Program-made: the position numbers and the translations under genes
The notes under the pieces: generated by a model
Seen by the model: the letters and a program-made list of their open reading frames with translations, nothing else
Told to the model about the DNA's origin: nothing
Databases searched by the model: none
In this document: piece by piece, positions 49,523 through 62,018 of the stretch
Layout of the letters: each line of letters opens with the position of its first letter
How positions within the stretch are numbered: the first letter of the stretch is position 1
DNA from: Hydractinia symbiolongicarpus
Taxonomy: Eukaryota; Cnidaria; Hydrozoa; Anthoathecata; Hydractiniidae
NCBI RefSeq assembly: GCF_029227915.1
Contig: NC_079886.1
Location: forward strand, 5,704,001-5,768,000
Length of the DNA stretch: 64,000 nucleotides
Reading direction: 5' to 3'

Positions 49523-50836
49523 TTTATTTTTTGTGTATTAATTTTTCCTGATATGATACAAAATGTTATTTGTGACAAAACAGAATATAATTAAAAATAC
49601 AGTATATATATATATATATAAGACAAAAATAGTTCTAAATATTTCCTAACCACCAGTAGTCTAGAAAATTCCATCATCTTGTTATTTAAACACTCAATGT
49701 GACTTAAAAACTAACAAAAATAAAGTATTGTAACTAGAGAGGATATAATATCAGTGCCTTGTATTTTAGCTGTAAGGTGCCGAGTTCTGGGTTATGAAGC
49801 TCAAGTTTAAAATTTGCCAAAATACTTAACAAGAAAAATCTTGTGGTTTTAACACAGCCACAAATAGAATAGGAAAGACAAATATTTTAGATTTATTCAT
49901 TTATTTCTTCAATCTACAGATCTAAATTTGTTTTCTTTAATTATTATAAAAAATAATTTGGTCCTGCAGATGAATTTATCTTGTTTAAAATAAAAGCCGG
50001 AGTTTCAAGGTCATTTTCACCACACTACACATTGTGTTGTTTCAATTCCCTGTTATATTTTATTAGTTATTTCCATTGCACCTCTTTGAAATTATTGACG
50101 GTTGTAGTTCGGATATTCAAAAAGATAAAAAAGGCATAAATAGACTAATCAAGACTACATCGCTATATAAATAGCATGTGTAACCATTAGATCTTAAGTG
50201 CGTAACAAACTGTTTTATTAATTGCGTAGGGTGTTATAATCGTTACGCACCTGCATAAAAAATATAAAAGATGCATAATGATTAGAACAGCGACCATAGT
50301 TCATGATTATTTAAAAAGTGCGTAACGATTATCTCATCTGACTACATTGTTTAGTGGTATAAATTATTACTGGGGCAATATATTTTGTAGTATAACTTGT
50401 TTCTATGGATGGAATGTTCCACAGAAAATTTTAAAGTTTCTTAAAAAACAACAACAATTGTTCCAAATTTATATTTTTAGATACAAAAACTGCTTCATTT
50501 AGCCAATCTAGGAAACAGTGAAAAAACCCACGCGAAAGTGGCATTTGTTGAACGTGACACATTATATAGGAGTTATAATTTAGAGTTTTTCTCATTTTAC
50601 ATTGCGTCAATCAGATAAAGAGAGTTCAGATAGTTGAAAGTTTGAACCAATGCAAAATAAATACTTTGTGGTCAGATTGTTCTGGAATTTAGTTTAAACG
50701 AGCCAAAATTTAGACCCTAGATTATGAACAGTTTTGTTGTGACACACACCTGTTTCTAATCCTCCAGTTTTCTGAACACTATGTAGTGTTGTATCTTGTA
50801 CAGAAGATTCACTGTACTCCTCTTCTCTTGGCAAAA
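49523..50836. other. Upstream region of CWF19L1
   Basis: This should hold the CWF19L1 promoter and 5' UTR (minus strand). A (TA)n run lies at 49605-49620. A perfect 15-bp inverted pair, ATAATCGTTACGCAC at 50236-50250 and its complement at 50318-50332, spans 67 bases. No gene was recognised. Confidence 0.5.
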
Positions 50837-52140
50837 GCAGTCTTGGTCATGAATATTTGCACCCGCGTGCGGTGGTACGTACGCCTACACTAATACAGGC
50901 GTGCGACCAGTATCGCACTCCTAGCTTATGATTTTGGCGTGCAATTATTACATTCAGGAGAGCGGCAGCGCTGGGTTTTTGAAGCATAGTAGTTGGCAAC
51001 AAAATTGCCGACGTAATTTTGTTGTGAAATTTAAATGAATGGTGTTATTATGAAGAACGTAAGGTATAGAGAACATTAAAGTCGGCCCATTTCCTTCATG
51101 CTGACACTCTTATGCTTGGCTGGTGCATTACACTGAGACTCGAACGAAAGACGGAGGACCATTTGGAACCATGCCCCAAGTCAGTCCGACCTTCATCGTC
51201 ACAGAGAATACTGCGAGAAGAGTGTGCACCCATGCAAGTTAAATATAACCAGAACATGGGAGAGGTTAGGTGTCCTGTACCTTAATACAGCTTTCGGACG
51301 AATGTTCTCGTAATGTAATAATACCAAAGAAAAAACATGTTCAATAAAGTTTAAAAAATCTTTTTAAAAGGGGAAAGAGAAATCAAATATGTTTAGTAAT
51401 AATAATCGAAAAAAATGTATATCGTATTATAAAGAAGTCTAGAAGTTCTGTCTCCCACACGACACAGCAGGCAATAAGTCAGCCCTGCCCTCGGTTTTGT
51501 GAGAAGAGATGTTCTGCGAAGACTCTAACAATTGAGTCTCCTGTACAATTTTGCTTTTCATTGAACTGTGCCTGTGACAAGCATTTTCGAAGCATGTCAC
51601 CGGCTACTTCTGCGATATTCAACTTAATGATGCCCTGACCTTCAGTTCGTTAATAAGATGTGTACAACTTATTTCCTAATCAGTTTATCTTAAAACATAG
51701 AGAGCTAGTTGGGACAGAACTATTAACTTAAGAAATACACCATCGGGAAGGTAGGTCAATAGGACTTGTACTTCATTTCCATTTGTCATCGTCTTAAGGA
51801 GAGCAATACAAGGTTAATGACGAAACTTTTTGCCAGCTGAAAAACAAAAAAAATATTGTCGACGCAATACAGACGCAATACATTTGAAATGTATCTCACG
51901 TCAGCAATTTTAATGAAGGTGGGTATTTAATAGAAATACATTTTAGAGATACATTTTAACACGGAAGAACAATTATGTATTGGGTAAAGTCTGGGTAAGG
52001 GATTACTCTAAAATAGCTCAGCTCTGCTTGGCGTGTGTACGAAGTAGAACAAGGCGCGTGATAAAGAGCACGCCTAAATTTCACATGGCGTGTGCGGAGC
52101 CGGGCGCGTGCGATCGCACGCCATTCATGACCAAGACTGC
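50837..52140. mobile_element. 1.3-kb TIR element with nested repeat
   Basis: The ends GCAGTCTTGGTCATGAAT and ATTCATGACCAAGACTGC are perfect 18-bp inverted repeats. They are followed inward by GC-rich, CGTGCG-type sequence on both sides and bordered by AAAA. The interior contains the ~570-bp repeat shared with 32765-33335. No transposase frame is visible; the frames at 51956-52243 are short and overlap the GC-rich end. Superfamily unknown. Confidence 0.7.
51067..51640. repeat. Dispersed ~570-bp repeat, copy 2
   Basis: The counterpart of 32765-33335 in the same orientation. It contains a small insertion (TATGCTTGGC near 51110) and scattered substitutions. It is nested inside the TIR element at 50837-52140. 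Confidence 0.75.
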
Positions 52141-52494
52141 AAAAGCCACGATACATTATGTGACACAAAGTGGACAGATTGAAAAGTGTAAAACCAAAGC
52201 CATGTGTGCATTCAGGACCAAAAAAATATTAACGTTAGAATAAACATCACTAAATTTTGGCTTCCTGTATGTAAATCATTTGTTTTTGTTTTCAGAATAA
52301 CTGTTGACAGCGTTTGGAAGTTCAGGAAATAGTGCAGCCTACAAAAAAGAAAACAAAAAGAATGATGGTCTTGGATGTGCGAAGGTTGGCGACACACATG
52401 GAGGTATGAAACGGATGAATGATCAAATTATCTTACTTCAGGCGGCCACATATTTCCAAAGAAAACATGCAATTTTGTGAATGAGTTCCCGGAA

Positions 52495-52966
52495 AAGGGT
52501 GCCGATAAGCCGCAAACGCCCACATATAAAGGGCGAATTTGGGCGACTTTTCGAATTAAATTGACGGTTGTCCGCCGATACTGCCCCACTTTCCCGAACT
52601 CGCCCGGAACATTCCGAAATACAACACCTTGTAACATAAACATGGTGGACGACAGTTGAAAGAACGCACTCGAAGAGGAAGGAGGTAATAAAGTTTATAT
52701 ATAAGTTATTTATCAAGTAAATCTTATAAAAAACCATAAAAAACAGTTCTTATAAAAACTTAGCTACCATATATTTAGTTCATTTTAATTTTTATACTTT
52801 TTTAAATAATTCTTCGAGAGTCATTGATGGTGAATCTTTTTTTGGGGGGGCATTGTTCGGGACTATGCGGGGTTTTTCGGGCAAATACCTGAATTTTTTT
52901 TAAAACACCGAACTCGCTCAAACACACCCGCACTTTTTACGGCGTATGCGGCTTATCGGCACCCTC
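52495..52966. mobile_element. MITE, GGGTGCCGATAAGCC-end family, copy 2
   Basis: The ends are AGGGTGCCGATAAGCCGCA and TGCGGCTTATCGGCACCCT. The interior is the inverted counterpart of copy 1 (34556-35004), for example ACACCTTGTAACATAAACATGG against its complement. The flanks GTTCCCGGA and GTTCCTGGC could be a mutated target duplication. Confidence 0.75.
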
Positions 52967-53148
52967 CATGTTCCTGGCTGGTACAAGACGGTACAAGGCT
53001 TGTAGTCGCTTTGAGATATCTTGCAAGCAGTGAATTACAACCGCCATTGTCATCGTCTAGGTAGTAGACAGCCTCAAAAATAGTGAGGGAGATATTTAAA
53101 GTGATTTAAATAGCCATATCCCCATTAGCTACCTACATTTAGCTATAC

Positions 53149-53788
53149 CAGTCAGGGATAACCGCAAATTAGGCTATAATAGTCTAATTAGTCTACGATA
53201 GCCTATTTAGGCAATTTATCTCTCCTAATTAGGCTATCAACATGGTTTTTGCTGCCTATCGCTGTTCTGTTGCATAATCGCAATGATTTTATTAGCTAAA
53301 AACATTCTATAGAACCCCCTTTTGATGGTCCAAATATATTTTTCTTTATTATTTGCGCTGTCAGAAGATATAGCGTTTAGTTTGTTTTGATTAAGAACGC
53401 ATGCACTGTGTTACGGCTTCTTTGTTTTACGGCCACGGTTGCTTCTGAAAAAAGGCTAAATTTCCCGTGCGCATATTTTCAACATGGTGGCGCATAGCCT
53501 AAATAGACTATTTCTCGTCTAATTAGCCGATCCAAAGACTTTTGACGTATAATTTTTAGTCCCGTGAAGCAAACTATAAAAAATTTTGCTCAAACAAAGA
53601 TGATGTAATGAGCAACAAAGCTCCGAAAGAAGATGGTGCGACCAAACGTGGTTTTCGAGATAATCATAAAAGAAGATAGCAAATCGCCTAAATAGGAGAT
53701 ACTCGCCTAATTAGTCTATGAAAAATCTCCTAACTAAGCTACTAGCCTAATTTGGCGTGATAGCCTAATTTGCGGTTATCCCTGACTG
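53149..53788. mobile_element. 640-bp non-autonomous TIR element, TATAC duplication
   Basis: CAGTCAGGGATAACCGCAAA at the left is the exact inverted match of the right end, and the match continues through the following AATTAGGCTAT. Both ends are bordered by TATAC (53144-53148 and 53789-53793). Near both ends the motif CCTAATTAGG or variants (GCCTAAATAGG, GCCTAATTTGG) recurs about a dozen times in both orientations, a subterminal array typical of transposase binding. No frame. A 5-bp duplication does not point to one superfamily with certainty. Confidence 0.8.
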
Positions 53789-53825
53789 TATACCTTGTTC
53801 GCCATCACTCGCTAGATAGATAGAT

Positions 53826-56405
53826 TATAAGTTCAATATCTGACCATTTCCCTCAGTTCTTAGTCTTAAAAAACTTGTCTGCAATCAATCCTTTGCACAT
53901 CTCTGATGATATATTTGTTCATGATTGGAAGAAATTTCATCACAATGACTTTCTCACCGAACTTCACAATAAAAATTGGGATGATATCCTACAATTGAAT
54001 GTAGATGATCCCAACTTATCGTTTAACAATTTTTACAATTGTATCAACAGTCTATTGGTCAATCATGCTCCTCTAAAAAAAACATGCAACAAAAAAAGAA
54101 AAAAAAAATCCAATCCTTGGATTACTAATGGTATCCTTACCTCAATAATCAAAAGAGACCATCTGCATAAATGCTTTTTAAGAGAGAAAGATCCACTTTT
54201 AAAGTCTTCCTTGCTAGAGAGTTTTAAAAAGTACCGCAACAAAATTGTATCTCTATGTAGAATGAGTAAGAGTAATTTCCTCAATATAAATATTTCAGCA
54301 ATAACCAAAAAAATATTGGCAATATTTGGAAAGGGGTTAAAAATATTATTTCTGTTCGTTCTTCTGTTTCTGCTTCTCCCACCTGTATGAACATTAATAA
54401 CTCTGTTGTAACTGATCCAGTGACAATTGCTAATTCTTTTAATGATTACTTTGCTTCAATTGCAGATAACATCAGAATGAATATCCCGTTCACTCGAAAA
54501 CATTTCTCCTCTTTTCTAAAAAAATCTACTTCTAATTCGATGTTTCTTTCACCAACTGATGATTTAGAAGTTCTGCATTGCATTTCTTCCCTTGACCCTG
54601 GTAAATCTTCTGGGCCTTTCAGTATTCCTGCCCATATTTTAACTCTTGTTAAATCTGAATTATCTATACCACTTTCAAAACTTATTAATTTGTCTTTCAC
54701 AACTGGTATTTTTCCTACAAACCTAAAAACTGCCAAGACCATCCCTATTTATAAAAAAGGGTCCAAATTAGAATTAACAAATTACCGACCTATATCCTTA
54801 CTCTCAAATATTGATAAAATATATGAAAAAATCATATACAAACGAGTGTATGGTTTTCTCGAAGCAAACAACGCCCTCTACAAGCATCAATTTGGCTTTA
54901 GGAAAAATTACTCGACTTCTCAAACACTTCTGAACATCTCTCAAAAAATTATGGATGCTCTTGATAAAGGAAATTATGCATGTGGAGTGTTCATTGATCT
55001 TCAAAAGGCTTTTGATACGGTTGATCATGAAATTTTGCTTAAAAAGCTTTTTCACTATGGAATTCGTGGTACCCCACTCTCACTATTTAAGTCTTACTTA
55101 ACAGGACGTCAACAGTTTGTATCCATCAATGGAAATATATCAACTAGTAATCTTATCAGGCATGGTGTCCCTCAGGGCTCTGTTTTAGGACCTCTTTTAT
55201 TTTTAATTTATATTAACGACCTGCATTGTTCAATTAATTTTTCTTTGGTGCATCACTTTGCTGATGACACCAATCTCTTAAACTTCAGTAAATCTTTGAA
55301 ACAACTGGCCAAACAAATGAATTTTGACCTCAAGCTTCTTTGCCATTGGCTCAATGCCAATAAAATTTCTCTTAATGCTAGTAAGACTGAGTACATTGTT
55401 TTTAAACATACACGGAAACCTCTTAATTACGATTTTAGGCTTTTTATCAATGGTAAAAGGCTTATACCTAGTAATTGTATTAAATATCTTGGTGTTCTAT
55501 TAGATTCTGATTTAAGCTGGAAGTCTCAGATCAATGATACTGTTGCCAAGCTCAAGAGGGCCAATGGAGCTTTAGCTAAACTTCGTCACTTTGTGCCTTT
55601 AAATGTTCTTATTCTAGTTTACTATGCCATTTTTCATTCACACTTGCAATATTGTAATCAAATTTGGGGTCAGCCAAACAGTCTTGATGTTAATCGTATT
55701 ACTGTTTTGCAAAATTTTGCTATTAGACTCATGTCTTTTGAATCTCGAAGAGCATCATCCAGTCACCTGTATGGTAATCTTGAGCTCCTCAAATTCTCTG
55801 ATATTGTCAAATGTCACAATATTCTATTTTTACATAAACTATTTCATGAAAAATTGCCTGCTTCTATCCTTAATACATTTGCGGTTGACTTCACCCATGC
55901 TCAAGGCACTCGGGCAGAGAAAATTGGTTTGATCAATCTCCCTACCTTTAATACTATTTCTTTTGGTAAAAACTCAATTAGATTTAATGCCATTAATTCC
56001 TGGAATAAATTGCAGTCTTTAATGACTAGAAAATTTGTTTCCCTTGATTATTTTAATCTTAGAAGTGATCTGAAAAAGTACTTTGTTTCCTCTTACTAAT
56101 CCTTCCTGAATTGTCAGACTTGGCCATTTGTTTCCCGCATGGTTGTTTATCATTTGACCCACTTTTATGTGTGTGTTGTTTTGTGCGTCTCGTATCGTTT
56201 ACTGTAATTGTCCAAGGGTGGCCATACCCTTTGCCTTAGCTTTATGCTATTAGGTATGGTCTCCCTTCAATAGCATTATATATTTTAATTTTGTTACCCT
56301 GACTAATTATGATATTTATTTTCTTTTTCTTTATATTTATTTTCTTTTAATTTTAATTGTATATATATAACTGCTATTGATAAATAAAAAAATATCTATA
56401 AATAT
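53826..56405 (+). mobile_element. 5'-truncated CR1/Jockey-type LINE insertion
   Basis: The insertion starts within the endonuclease (SDHFPQF near 53842-53865), runs through the reverse transcriptase and ends in an AT-rich 3' UTR with an (AATATCTAT)-like tail. TAGATAGAT occurs at both borders (about 53814-53825 and 56409-56416), which may be the target duplication. It lies directly beside the 640-bp element. Truncation at the 5' end is the usual result of target-primed reverse transcription. Confidence 0.8.
53830..56099 (+). pseudogene. LINE ORF2: endonuclease end plus reverse transcriptase
   Basis: Two frames: the first (53830-54390) carries the last part of an APE-type endonuclease and a basic linker (KKTCNKKRKKK). 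The second (54387-56099, 570 codons) carries an intact reverse transcriptase core. Motifs of the core are TIPIYKKG, YRPISLLS, FGFRKNYST, FIDLQKAFDTVDH, GVPQGSVLGPLLF, HHFADDTNL (catalytic DD), the thumb SLNASKTEY, YLGVLLD, and the CR1-like C-terminus. A single frame change near 54280-54300 separates the two parts. With no 5' end and a broken frame it is a dead copy, though a fairly young one since the RT frame is open. Confidence 0.88.
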
Positions 56406-56520
56406 CTATAGATAGATGTGCATATTTTACATGGCTAGCCTCGCTAATATCGAGGGATATACCCTGTCTATTATTTCCAGCAGGGGCCATGGCTTAGATG
56501 AAGAGTCCTAGAGTATTTAA

Positions 56521-56840
56521 TATGGAGTCATGTACTGGACAAAAGTCACGCTATAGAGTGTCGTGTTGCGTAGTAGAGTGTCGAGGTTCAATATAGATCC
56601 CAAGGTCGCGAGGCGTAGTATAGGTGGACGCGAGGCGTAATAGTGAGACGCGTATGTAATAATAGAGAGACGCGAGGCGTAATAGAAGGACGCGAGGCGT
56701 AATAGAGAGACGCAAGGCGTAATAGAGAGACGCGAGGCGTAATAGAAGGACGCGAGGCGTAATAGAGAGACGCGAGGCGTAATAGAGAGACGCGAGGCGT
56801 AATAGAAGGACGCGAGGCGTAATAGAAATACGTGTAAAGT
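56521..56840 (+). repeat. Left terminal inverted repeat with 20-bp minisatellite
   Basis: About 110 bp of unique terminal sequence is followed by about ten units of a 20-bp repeat, ACGCGAGGCGTAATAGAGAG and close variants (56631-56830). The array is strongly GC-rich against the AT-rich background. It matches the right end in inverse orientation, where the units are fewer and more diverged. Confidence 0.9.
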
Positions 56841-57336
56841 CGGAGCGTAATAAGATGTGTGATGGGAGGATCCGTGTCAGAGAAAGAACTACGCTTACAT
56901 ACATCTTCACTTTTTTCTTGTCATGAATACTTTAAAAGGAAAAAATGAAAAAAAAAGATTCCATACTTGGTGTACAAGGGCTACTAGTTCATCATAACCT
57001 CTCGTGTATATTATATGCCTATTAGAGGGGAGTTATGATAAGCAGAATAACAACCTCGATCAGGGCATAATACAACTTTTCGACGTTGGGACGGGGAAAC
57101 AAAAAAGAGCGCGCTCTATAATTAGGCACGGGAAGAACTTATTAAATGACTACTGCTGTGGCTATTTTTTCGCGTGGTTAGAAGAACTGAAGGAGCTTTA
57201 TTTTACCTAAGCATAATATCTAGTACGTATATAGTGAACAAAATGTTTGAATTTCTTCTTTGTAATGTATCTAATGTAACTAATGTCAAGTTAAGCAATT
57301 CAATCAAAAGTTCTGTGAGTGAACTAATAGTGGTGT

Positions 57337-58779
57337 TCATAACAATGTACTTTCTACGACCTGAACAGTTCGAAGAAACACTTCGATACCGAAGTTATCG
57401 CAATTTGCCATTGGATCGTTAGATCTACAAAATTCCAGGTATAAGTCATTACTTTGAAATGGATGATTTATCTCGGGAACCACAATAGCATCGTCACGGG
57501 TTTCGATATAATGACTCGGTACACTCCAATCTATACCATATGAATCGCAGTCATCGACAATATCATCTTCTGACGGTCTCCTTTGCAACAACAAACCTCT
57601 TTCCCATAATTGAAGAGGAGAAAGGTTTCTCTCTGTTCGGATAGGATGGTGATCATAGCCCAGGATAAATCTTTGAAAATGTGCATTTATTCTTGGAATA
57701 AAAACATAATGAAGGCAAAACAAATGCAACTCATTCGATATATCCAAGGCTCCTATCTCTTCCAAGTAAGTGAATATGTTGTGGTATATGTATGTGCAGC
57801 CGTGGAATAGATCTCTCCAGAACCTCTCTATCCTTTGGTTATGGCAACTTTTCCCAGCGATAAAGCTACCACGATTACTTCCTCGTCTTGATATCATAAA
57901 CCAAGCAACGTCTACATTTTCCACCCCATGATCTCCTCTTACACGCGACGGCAAGCCAAAATTTTGTACTGCGGTCAGAAATAAATCGAGTACTACAGTA
58001 GCCTTGTTACTTGATCCGCACGACAGAAACATTAGACGCCTAGAATACCCATCTATGCCGCCATGAATGACTATCGACCATCTTATCAATTTGTGATTGC
58101 CGTCTATATGCCACAATGACCTTGGCGCTGCAACACTATATTTTCTTCTTCGAACTACATTACGTTGCAACGAGCGCATCAATAGCCCTGATGGATCAAC
58201 CCGCCACATACTATCACGAACAACTTTCCAAGGAATGTGATAACCATGAGACAGTAAAAAACCTTTCATTCTACGTATGCCACAGTTAGGAAAATCTGAA
58301 ATAATTTTTTTGACATGTTCATCAAGTTCCTCGTCACCAATCATAGTGTGCGATTTAGGTTCAATATCAAACTCTTTAAATCTTCTTTGAATAGTTTTTG
58401 CACTTACTCCGAACATTTCAGCTATTGCCGTCTGCGAAAAATTCAACCTCACTAAAGTTTTTAGAGTTTCCTCAGGTATATCGAAAGAAGGCCTGCCTAT
58501 CTTGTGCCGTACAGTTTCCGCGTTACTAGTTTTGTTCACTGATTGAATTATCACTGATGCTTGATGAATACTACTCAGTACATTTTCGGTTATAACATCT
58601 GGATACTCTAAAGCTGCTCTAGAGCAGAAGCTGTAAAGTTCATCAAGTCTATAGACAGGATAATCCAAATCTGCTGTATTCGCGTCAACAAAGGATGACA
58701 ATAACGACTGGATTAGTTTCAATGTATCAACAACAGAATTCTTAATAAAATCAACTGGACTCAATTGTTGTATATTCAT
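57337..58779 (-). CDS. DDE (rve/IS3-type) integrase-like transposase
   Basis: 480 residues from the ATG at 58779, chosen because a TTTTTCAG acceptor lies just before it, suggesting a 5' UTR intron. The open frame itself extends to 58836. A helix-turn-helix lies at about 113-140 ([17 protein letters not shown]). An IS3-like segment follows at about 162-190 ([18 protein letters not shown] ... RDSMWRVDP). The integrase core has D226 ([10 protein letters not shown]), D283 (VRGDHGVEN) and E318 ([11 protein letters not shown]), with 34 residues between the second D and the E. It would cut and join the transposon ends in the nucleus. The catalytic triad is complete and no stop interrupts it. It lies downstream of the HECT gene on the same strand, 0.7 kb away. 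The C-terminal 130 residues resemble no domain I can name. Confidence 0.85.
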   Translation of the reverse strand: MNIQQLSPVDFIKNSVVDTLKLIQSLLSSFVDANTADLDYPVYRLDELYSFCSRAALEYPDVITENVLSSIHQASVIIQSVNKTSNAETVRHKIGRPSFDIPEETLKTLVRLNFSQTAIAEMFGVSAKTIQRRFKEFDIEPKSHTMIGDEELDEHVKKIISDFPNCGIRRMKGFLLSHGYHIPWKVVRDSMWRVDPSGLLMRSLQRNVVRRRKYSVAAPRSLWHIDGNHKLIRWSIVIHGGIDGYSRRLMFLSCGSSNKATVVLDLFLTAVQNFGLPSRVRGDHGVENVDVAWFMISRRGSNRGSFIAGKSCHNQRIERFWRDLFHGCTYIYHNIFTYLEEIGALDISNELHLFCLHYVFIPRINAHFQRFILGYDHHPIRTERNLSPLQLWERGLLLQRRPSEDDIVDDCDSYGIDWSVPSHYIETRDDAIVVPEINHPFQSNDLYLEFCRSNDPMANCDNFGIEVFLRTVQVVESTLL

Positions 58780-59493
58780 GTTATATTCTGAAAAATAAAA
58801 GTACTGCATAAGTACACGAAATGTCAACAAAACCACTTGTTTGTTTAATCATACAATAAATCCTAAAAATGCCAGACGAAATTCCCTCCAAAATGTTCGA
58901 AATATGTTTAAAAGTTACTTAACGATAACAGTTCTGTTTTTAAATAACTTTCTCTGAGTGAGTCGACCGTATATAAGTAGAACATTTTTTCACATAAAGA
59001 ACAAAATAACAAACATAACCCTTGTGAAATAAAAAGAAAAGAAAAATATCTTCTTGGTTAGCACAGCTGAATGATAATGCAATGCGTAACTTGATCACGA
59101 CTATAACCATACATCTTTTCCATATAAAAGTTAGAAAACAAACAAAATAGAACAACAAAAAGACGAACTTATAAATGCATGTGCAGTATATATAGACTTC
59201 AAGGAGCGTACAAGTCAGTCATAAATTCGAGACTAATCATAATCAATCTGATCATTAAAAGTATGTATATCACTGGAAGAATTCTTGCATAGGACTGACA
59301 GGATTTTTATATTCCCCCCCACCAGAAAAAAAATCAGTTTTATAGAAGTGAGGCATATTTTGGAAGAAAAAGAAAAAAAATCGGCATTTTTTCTCAATGA
59401 CAACATAATAAGAACAATGACAACATAAGCTAAAAATCGATCACCTTGAAGGAAAAAAATAAACTCGTTAGTGCCCCTAAAAATTTACAATTA

Positions 59494-61547
59494 TCATGGA
59501 TTTGCGAATCCCTTTGATTCACATGCTAAAGCTGTTGCCAACATATTGTGAAACGCCTTTTCTACAGAATGAACTGTAGGTAGGTAGATTATTTTTAAAC
59601 ATGCAGAGGATTTGCACATACTGTTTTTTTCATCATCCGACATGTATTTCACTCTGATTTCATTTTTCATACCATCCAGTGGAACAACTGTATGACTAGT
59701 ACAGAAGGCAAGTACTTTACTCAATGTCATACTGTCACTTTTTTCAATAAACACATCTTGCTTCTGATTGTCCTTGTAAAGCAGTTTGTCTATATCGTCC
59801 TTTGTTTTACATTGATCAAGTGATTCAATCAATTCAATCAAATTTTCAGTTGTTGCATTTGCTGGTATGTGGCTTTTATTCAAACTTTCAATCAAACTGT
59901 CGGTATCTCTACCACACATGTGTAAAAAGTATGGTTTTGCTAATACTGGGAAGCCGGTGTCAACACCAGCAATCAATGAATGTACGATAATCATACCAGC
60001 AACTTTGAAAAGCACAGCTTTTGTGATGTCTTTCACAGGCAACAAACTGTTATTTTCACCTTCAAATAGACGATTTTTAACTTCTTCTAACAAAAGGTTG
60101 AAATATTCGGTTTTCATTGCCCCACCATCAAGGCCGTCCTCTCCTTTAAACTCAATGATCAATTTTTTGGTCATAACTTGAGAATTCACAAGGTTCCTTT
60201 TGTAAAATCTCAAGGATTCCATCCAAAGATTGTCACGTTCAATTTCCAAAGTGATTGTATCATTTTCTGAAGCAAGAGATGTAATTTGATTGAGAATTTC
60301 TTTTAAAGACATGTCCTTATCTACACATTTAATTTGCAGCATGTCAGACATATTTTCACTTGCACTTTTCTCACTCAAAATATTGGCTGCCACATCGATA
60401 GATTTGGTATTCCGTAAAATGTCCTGAATTGTGGCTTTAGAGATTCGAGGAAACATTGCCGACAAAGTATCGATATGGGGAGAAGTACTTCCTACTTCTT
60501 TTTCATTCGATGGCCCAGCTTCATCGTCTATCATCTCTGGAAAAATGTCATCATCAAGTTGACAATAAGCTTGATGGAATCTTAAATCATTTAACGGATA
60601 TTTCTGATTACATCGTACACAGTTAACTTCAATACCTGAATCCATAGTTGGTTCCTCCATTGGTAAGTCGCTCTGCACTGGTCTGATGTATATTACAGCG
60701 TGACCGGGTACTAAATTTTTTAAATAGCTGATAGAATAACCATCTTTTCTTGGTGGTATCAACACCAATGGTCGGTTTATTCCACCACTCTCAGCCCTCA
60801 GAAGTTCAATGCCACCACTCTGTGATGATAATTTTGGATAAGCTTTTGTTAACTCTTCCAGAAGCATAGCATGTGTTCCAGTTTTGGAAGGAAAAACAAC
60901 TTTTTCAATTCCGAGACCAACTTGGTTTAGCTCCATTAATTCACGTGTATTAGGTGAAACTGATGTATCTTTGTAGCTCAGTGCACAGAATTTATGGGTC
61001 CATGTGTCCTTAATGAAGTTATTAGAGAGACGTGGTTTCTTTGCTTGTGGGCGATATCGGCTACCACCAGCATTCAACGCTGGAAATTGCTTACTGAAAC
61101 AGAACAAGAATTAAAATAAAAATCTGTCTCAAACATAATAATCTTTCTACTCAGTGTATACAGAAAAAAATTAAAGTTGAACAAAATCAAAAAAATGAAA
61201 AATGTTATAAAAAGGTACAAAGGCACGAAAAAATTCAATAGTCACAATCAGCATAATGCCTGTGAGCAGTACTCCTGGAGAGATGATTATTGAAACTTAT
61301 CGAAAAGATACAAAGGAGGCAATGATCATGCTGGGAGCAGAAATTCACAACTCTTAAAAATATCAACCTACTTGAAATCTTGTAGAATTCTCTGATGTTG
61401 TGGACTTGGATGTAAGTTTGGACTTGGATGTGAGTTTGGACTCTGGAAGATGTTCTGATTTGGATTATTTTGAGTACTTGTTGTTGATGATGACAGACCA
61501 TCCAATGCATTATTCAGTCTGTCTATAGCGTCTTTCACTTTCTGCAT
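59494..61547 (-). CDS. HECT-type E3 ligase with CUE and C2HC finger
   Basis: Two exons: 61372-61547 and 59494-61093 (GTAGGT donor, TTTCAG acceptor), 591 residues. The N-terminus is short, helical and then S/P/H-rich with repeated HPSPN. A C2HC finger occupies about 217-236 (C-x2-C ... H-x3-C), like a UBZ-type ubiquitin-binding finger. A CUE-like segment lies at about 265-299 (LSAMFPRISKATIQDIL). From about 339 a HECT domain begins (EFKGEDGLDGGAMKTEYF matches the HECT FxGExGxDxGGxxREFF signature). It ends in SSACLKIIYLP with C557 at the catalytic thioester position, then the GFANP tail. The protein would transfer ubiquitin from an E2 to a target. The domain is short (about 250 residues versus about 350), as in G2E3-like proteins. 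It lies inside the transposon's inverted ends, so it is transposon cargo or an integral element gene. Confidence 0.82.
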
Positions 61548-62000
61548 GCTGAATCAATTTTTAATTCCTAAAACATCACATACAATTTAGCTTGAAAGTT
61601 TTGAAAATTACAACCATGCCGATAAATATTCACGATAGTAAGACAAAAATTTAAAAATGTCTTAAGAATATCCTTAAAGGAAAATCGAATAAGAACATTG
61701 TACATATTTGCTGCATTATTTAAAATTCTTGAAAATGGGTGCAGTGTCACTTGAAGAAAACCAAAACTTGAGAAATTTGCCATCATTACAATACACCTGT
61801 TGACAGTGTTGTTGTACACATGCATATGCACCGCACAGTTCCATTTAACTACCAGTCGTAGTCCTACGTTCTGTTTTATAAGCTGCCCTGTTTACCTATC
61901 AAAACATTGTAATCACATGGTGATACAAAACACAATATTAATACAAAAACAGCACATTGCTTATAACAGAATAGCATGCAAGCAGTGTAATAACATTTTT

Positions 62001-62018
62001 CGGCTTATCGGCACCCTC
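62001..62018. mobile_element. Isolated MITE end
   Basis: CGGCTTATCGGCACCCTC is identical to the right end of the MITE family at 34556-35004 and 52495-52966. No matching second end was seen within 500 bases. It is a deletion remnant inside the 6.2-kb transposon. Confidence 0.65.

Noticed and set aside
56631-56830. CRISPR-like array of 20-bp repeats
   Set aside because: The units are directly adjacent without unique spacers, lie in a transposon end, and the genome is animal.
56551-56910. 119-codon minus-strand repetitive protein (LRLASLYY repeats)
   Set aside because: It is a translation of the 20-bp minisatellite in the transposon end. The opposite end at 62.5 kb gives the same false frames.
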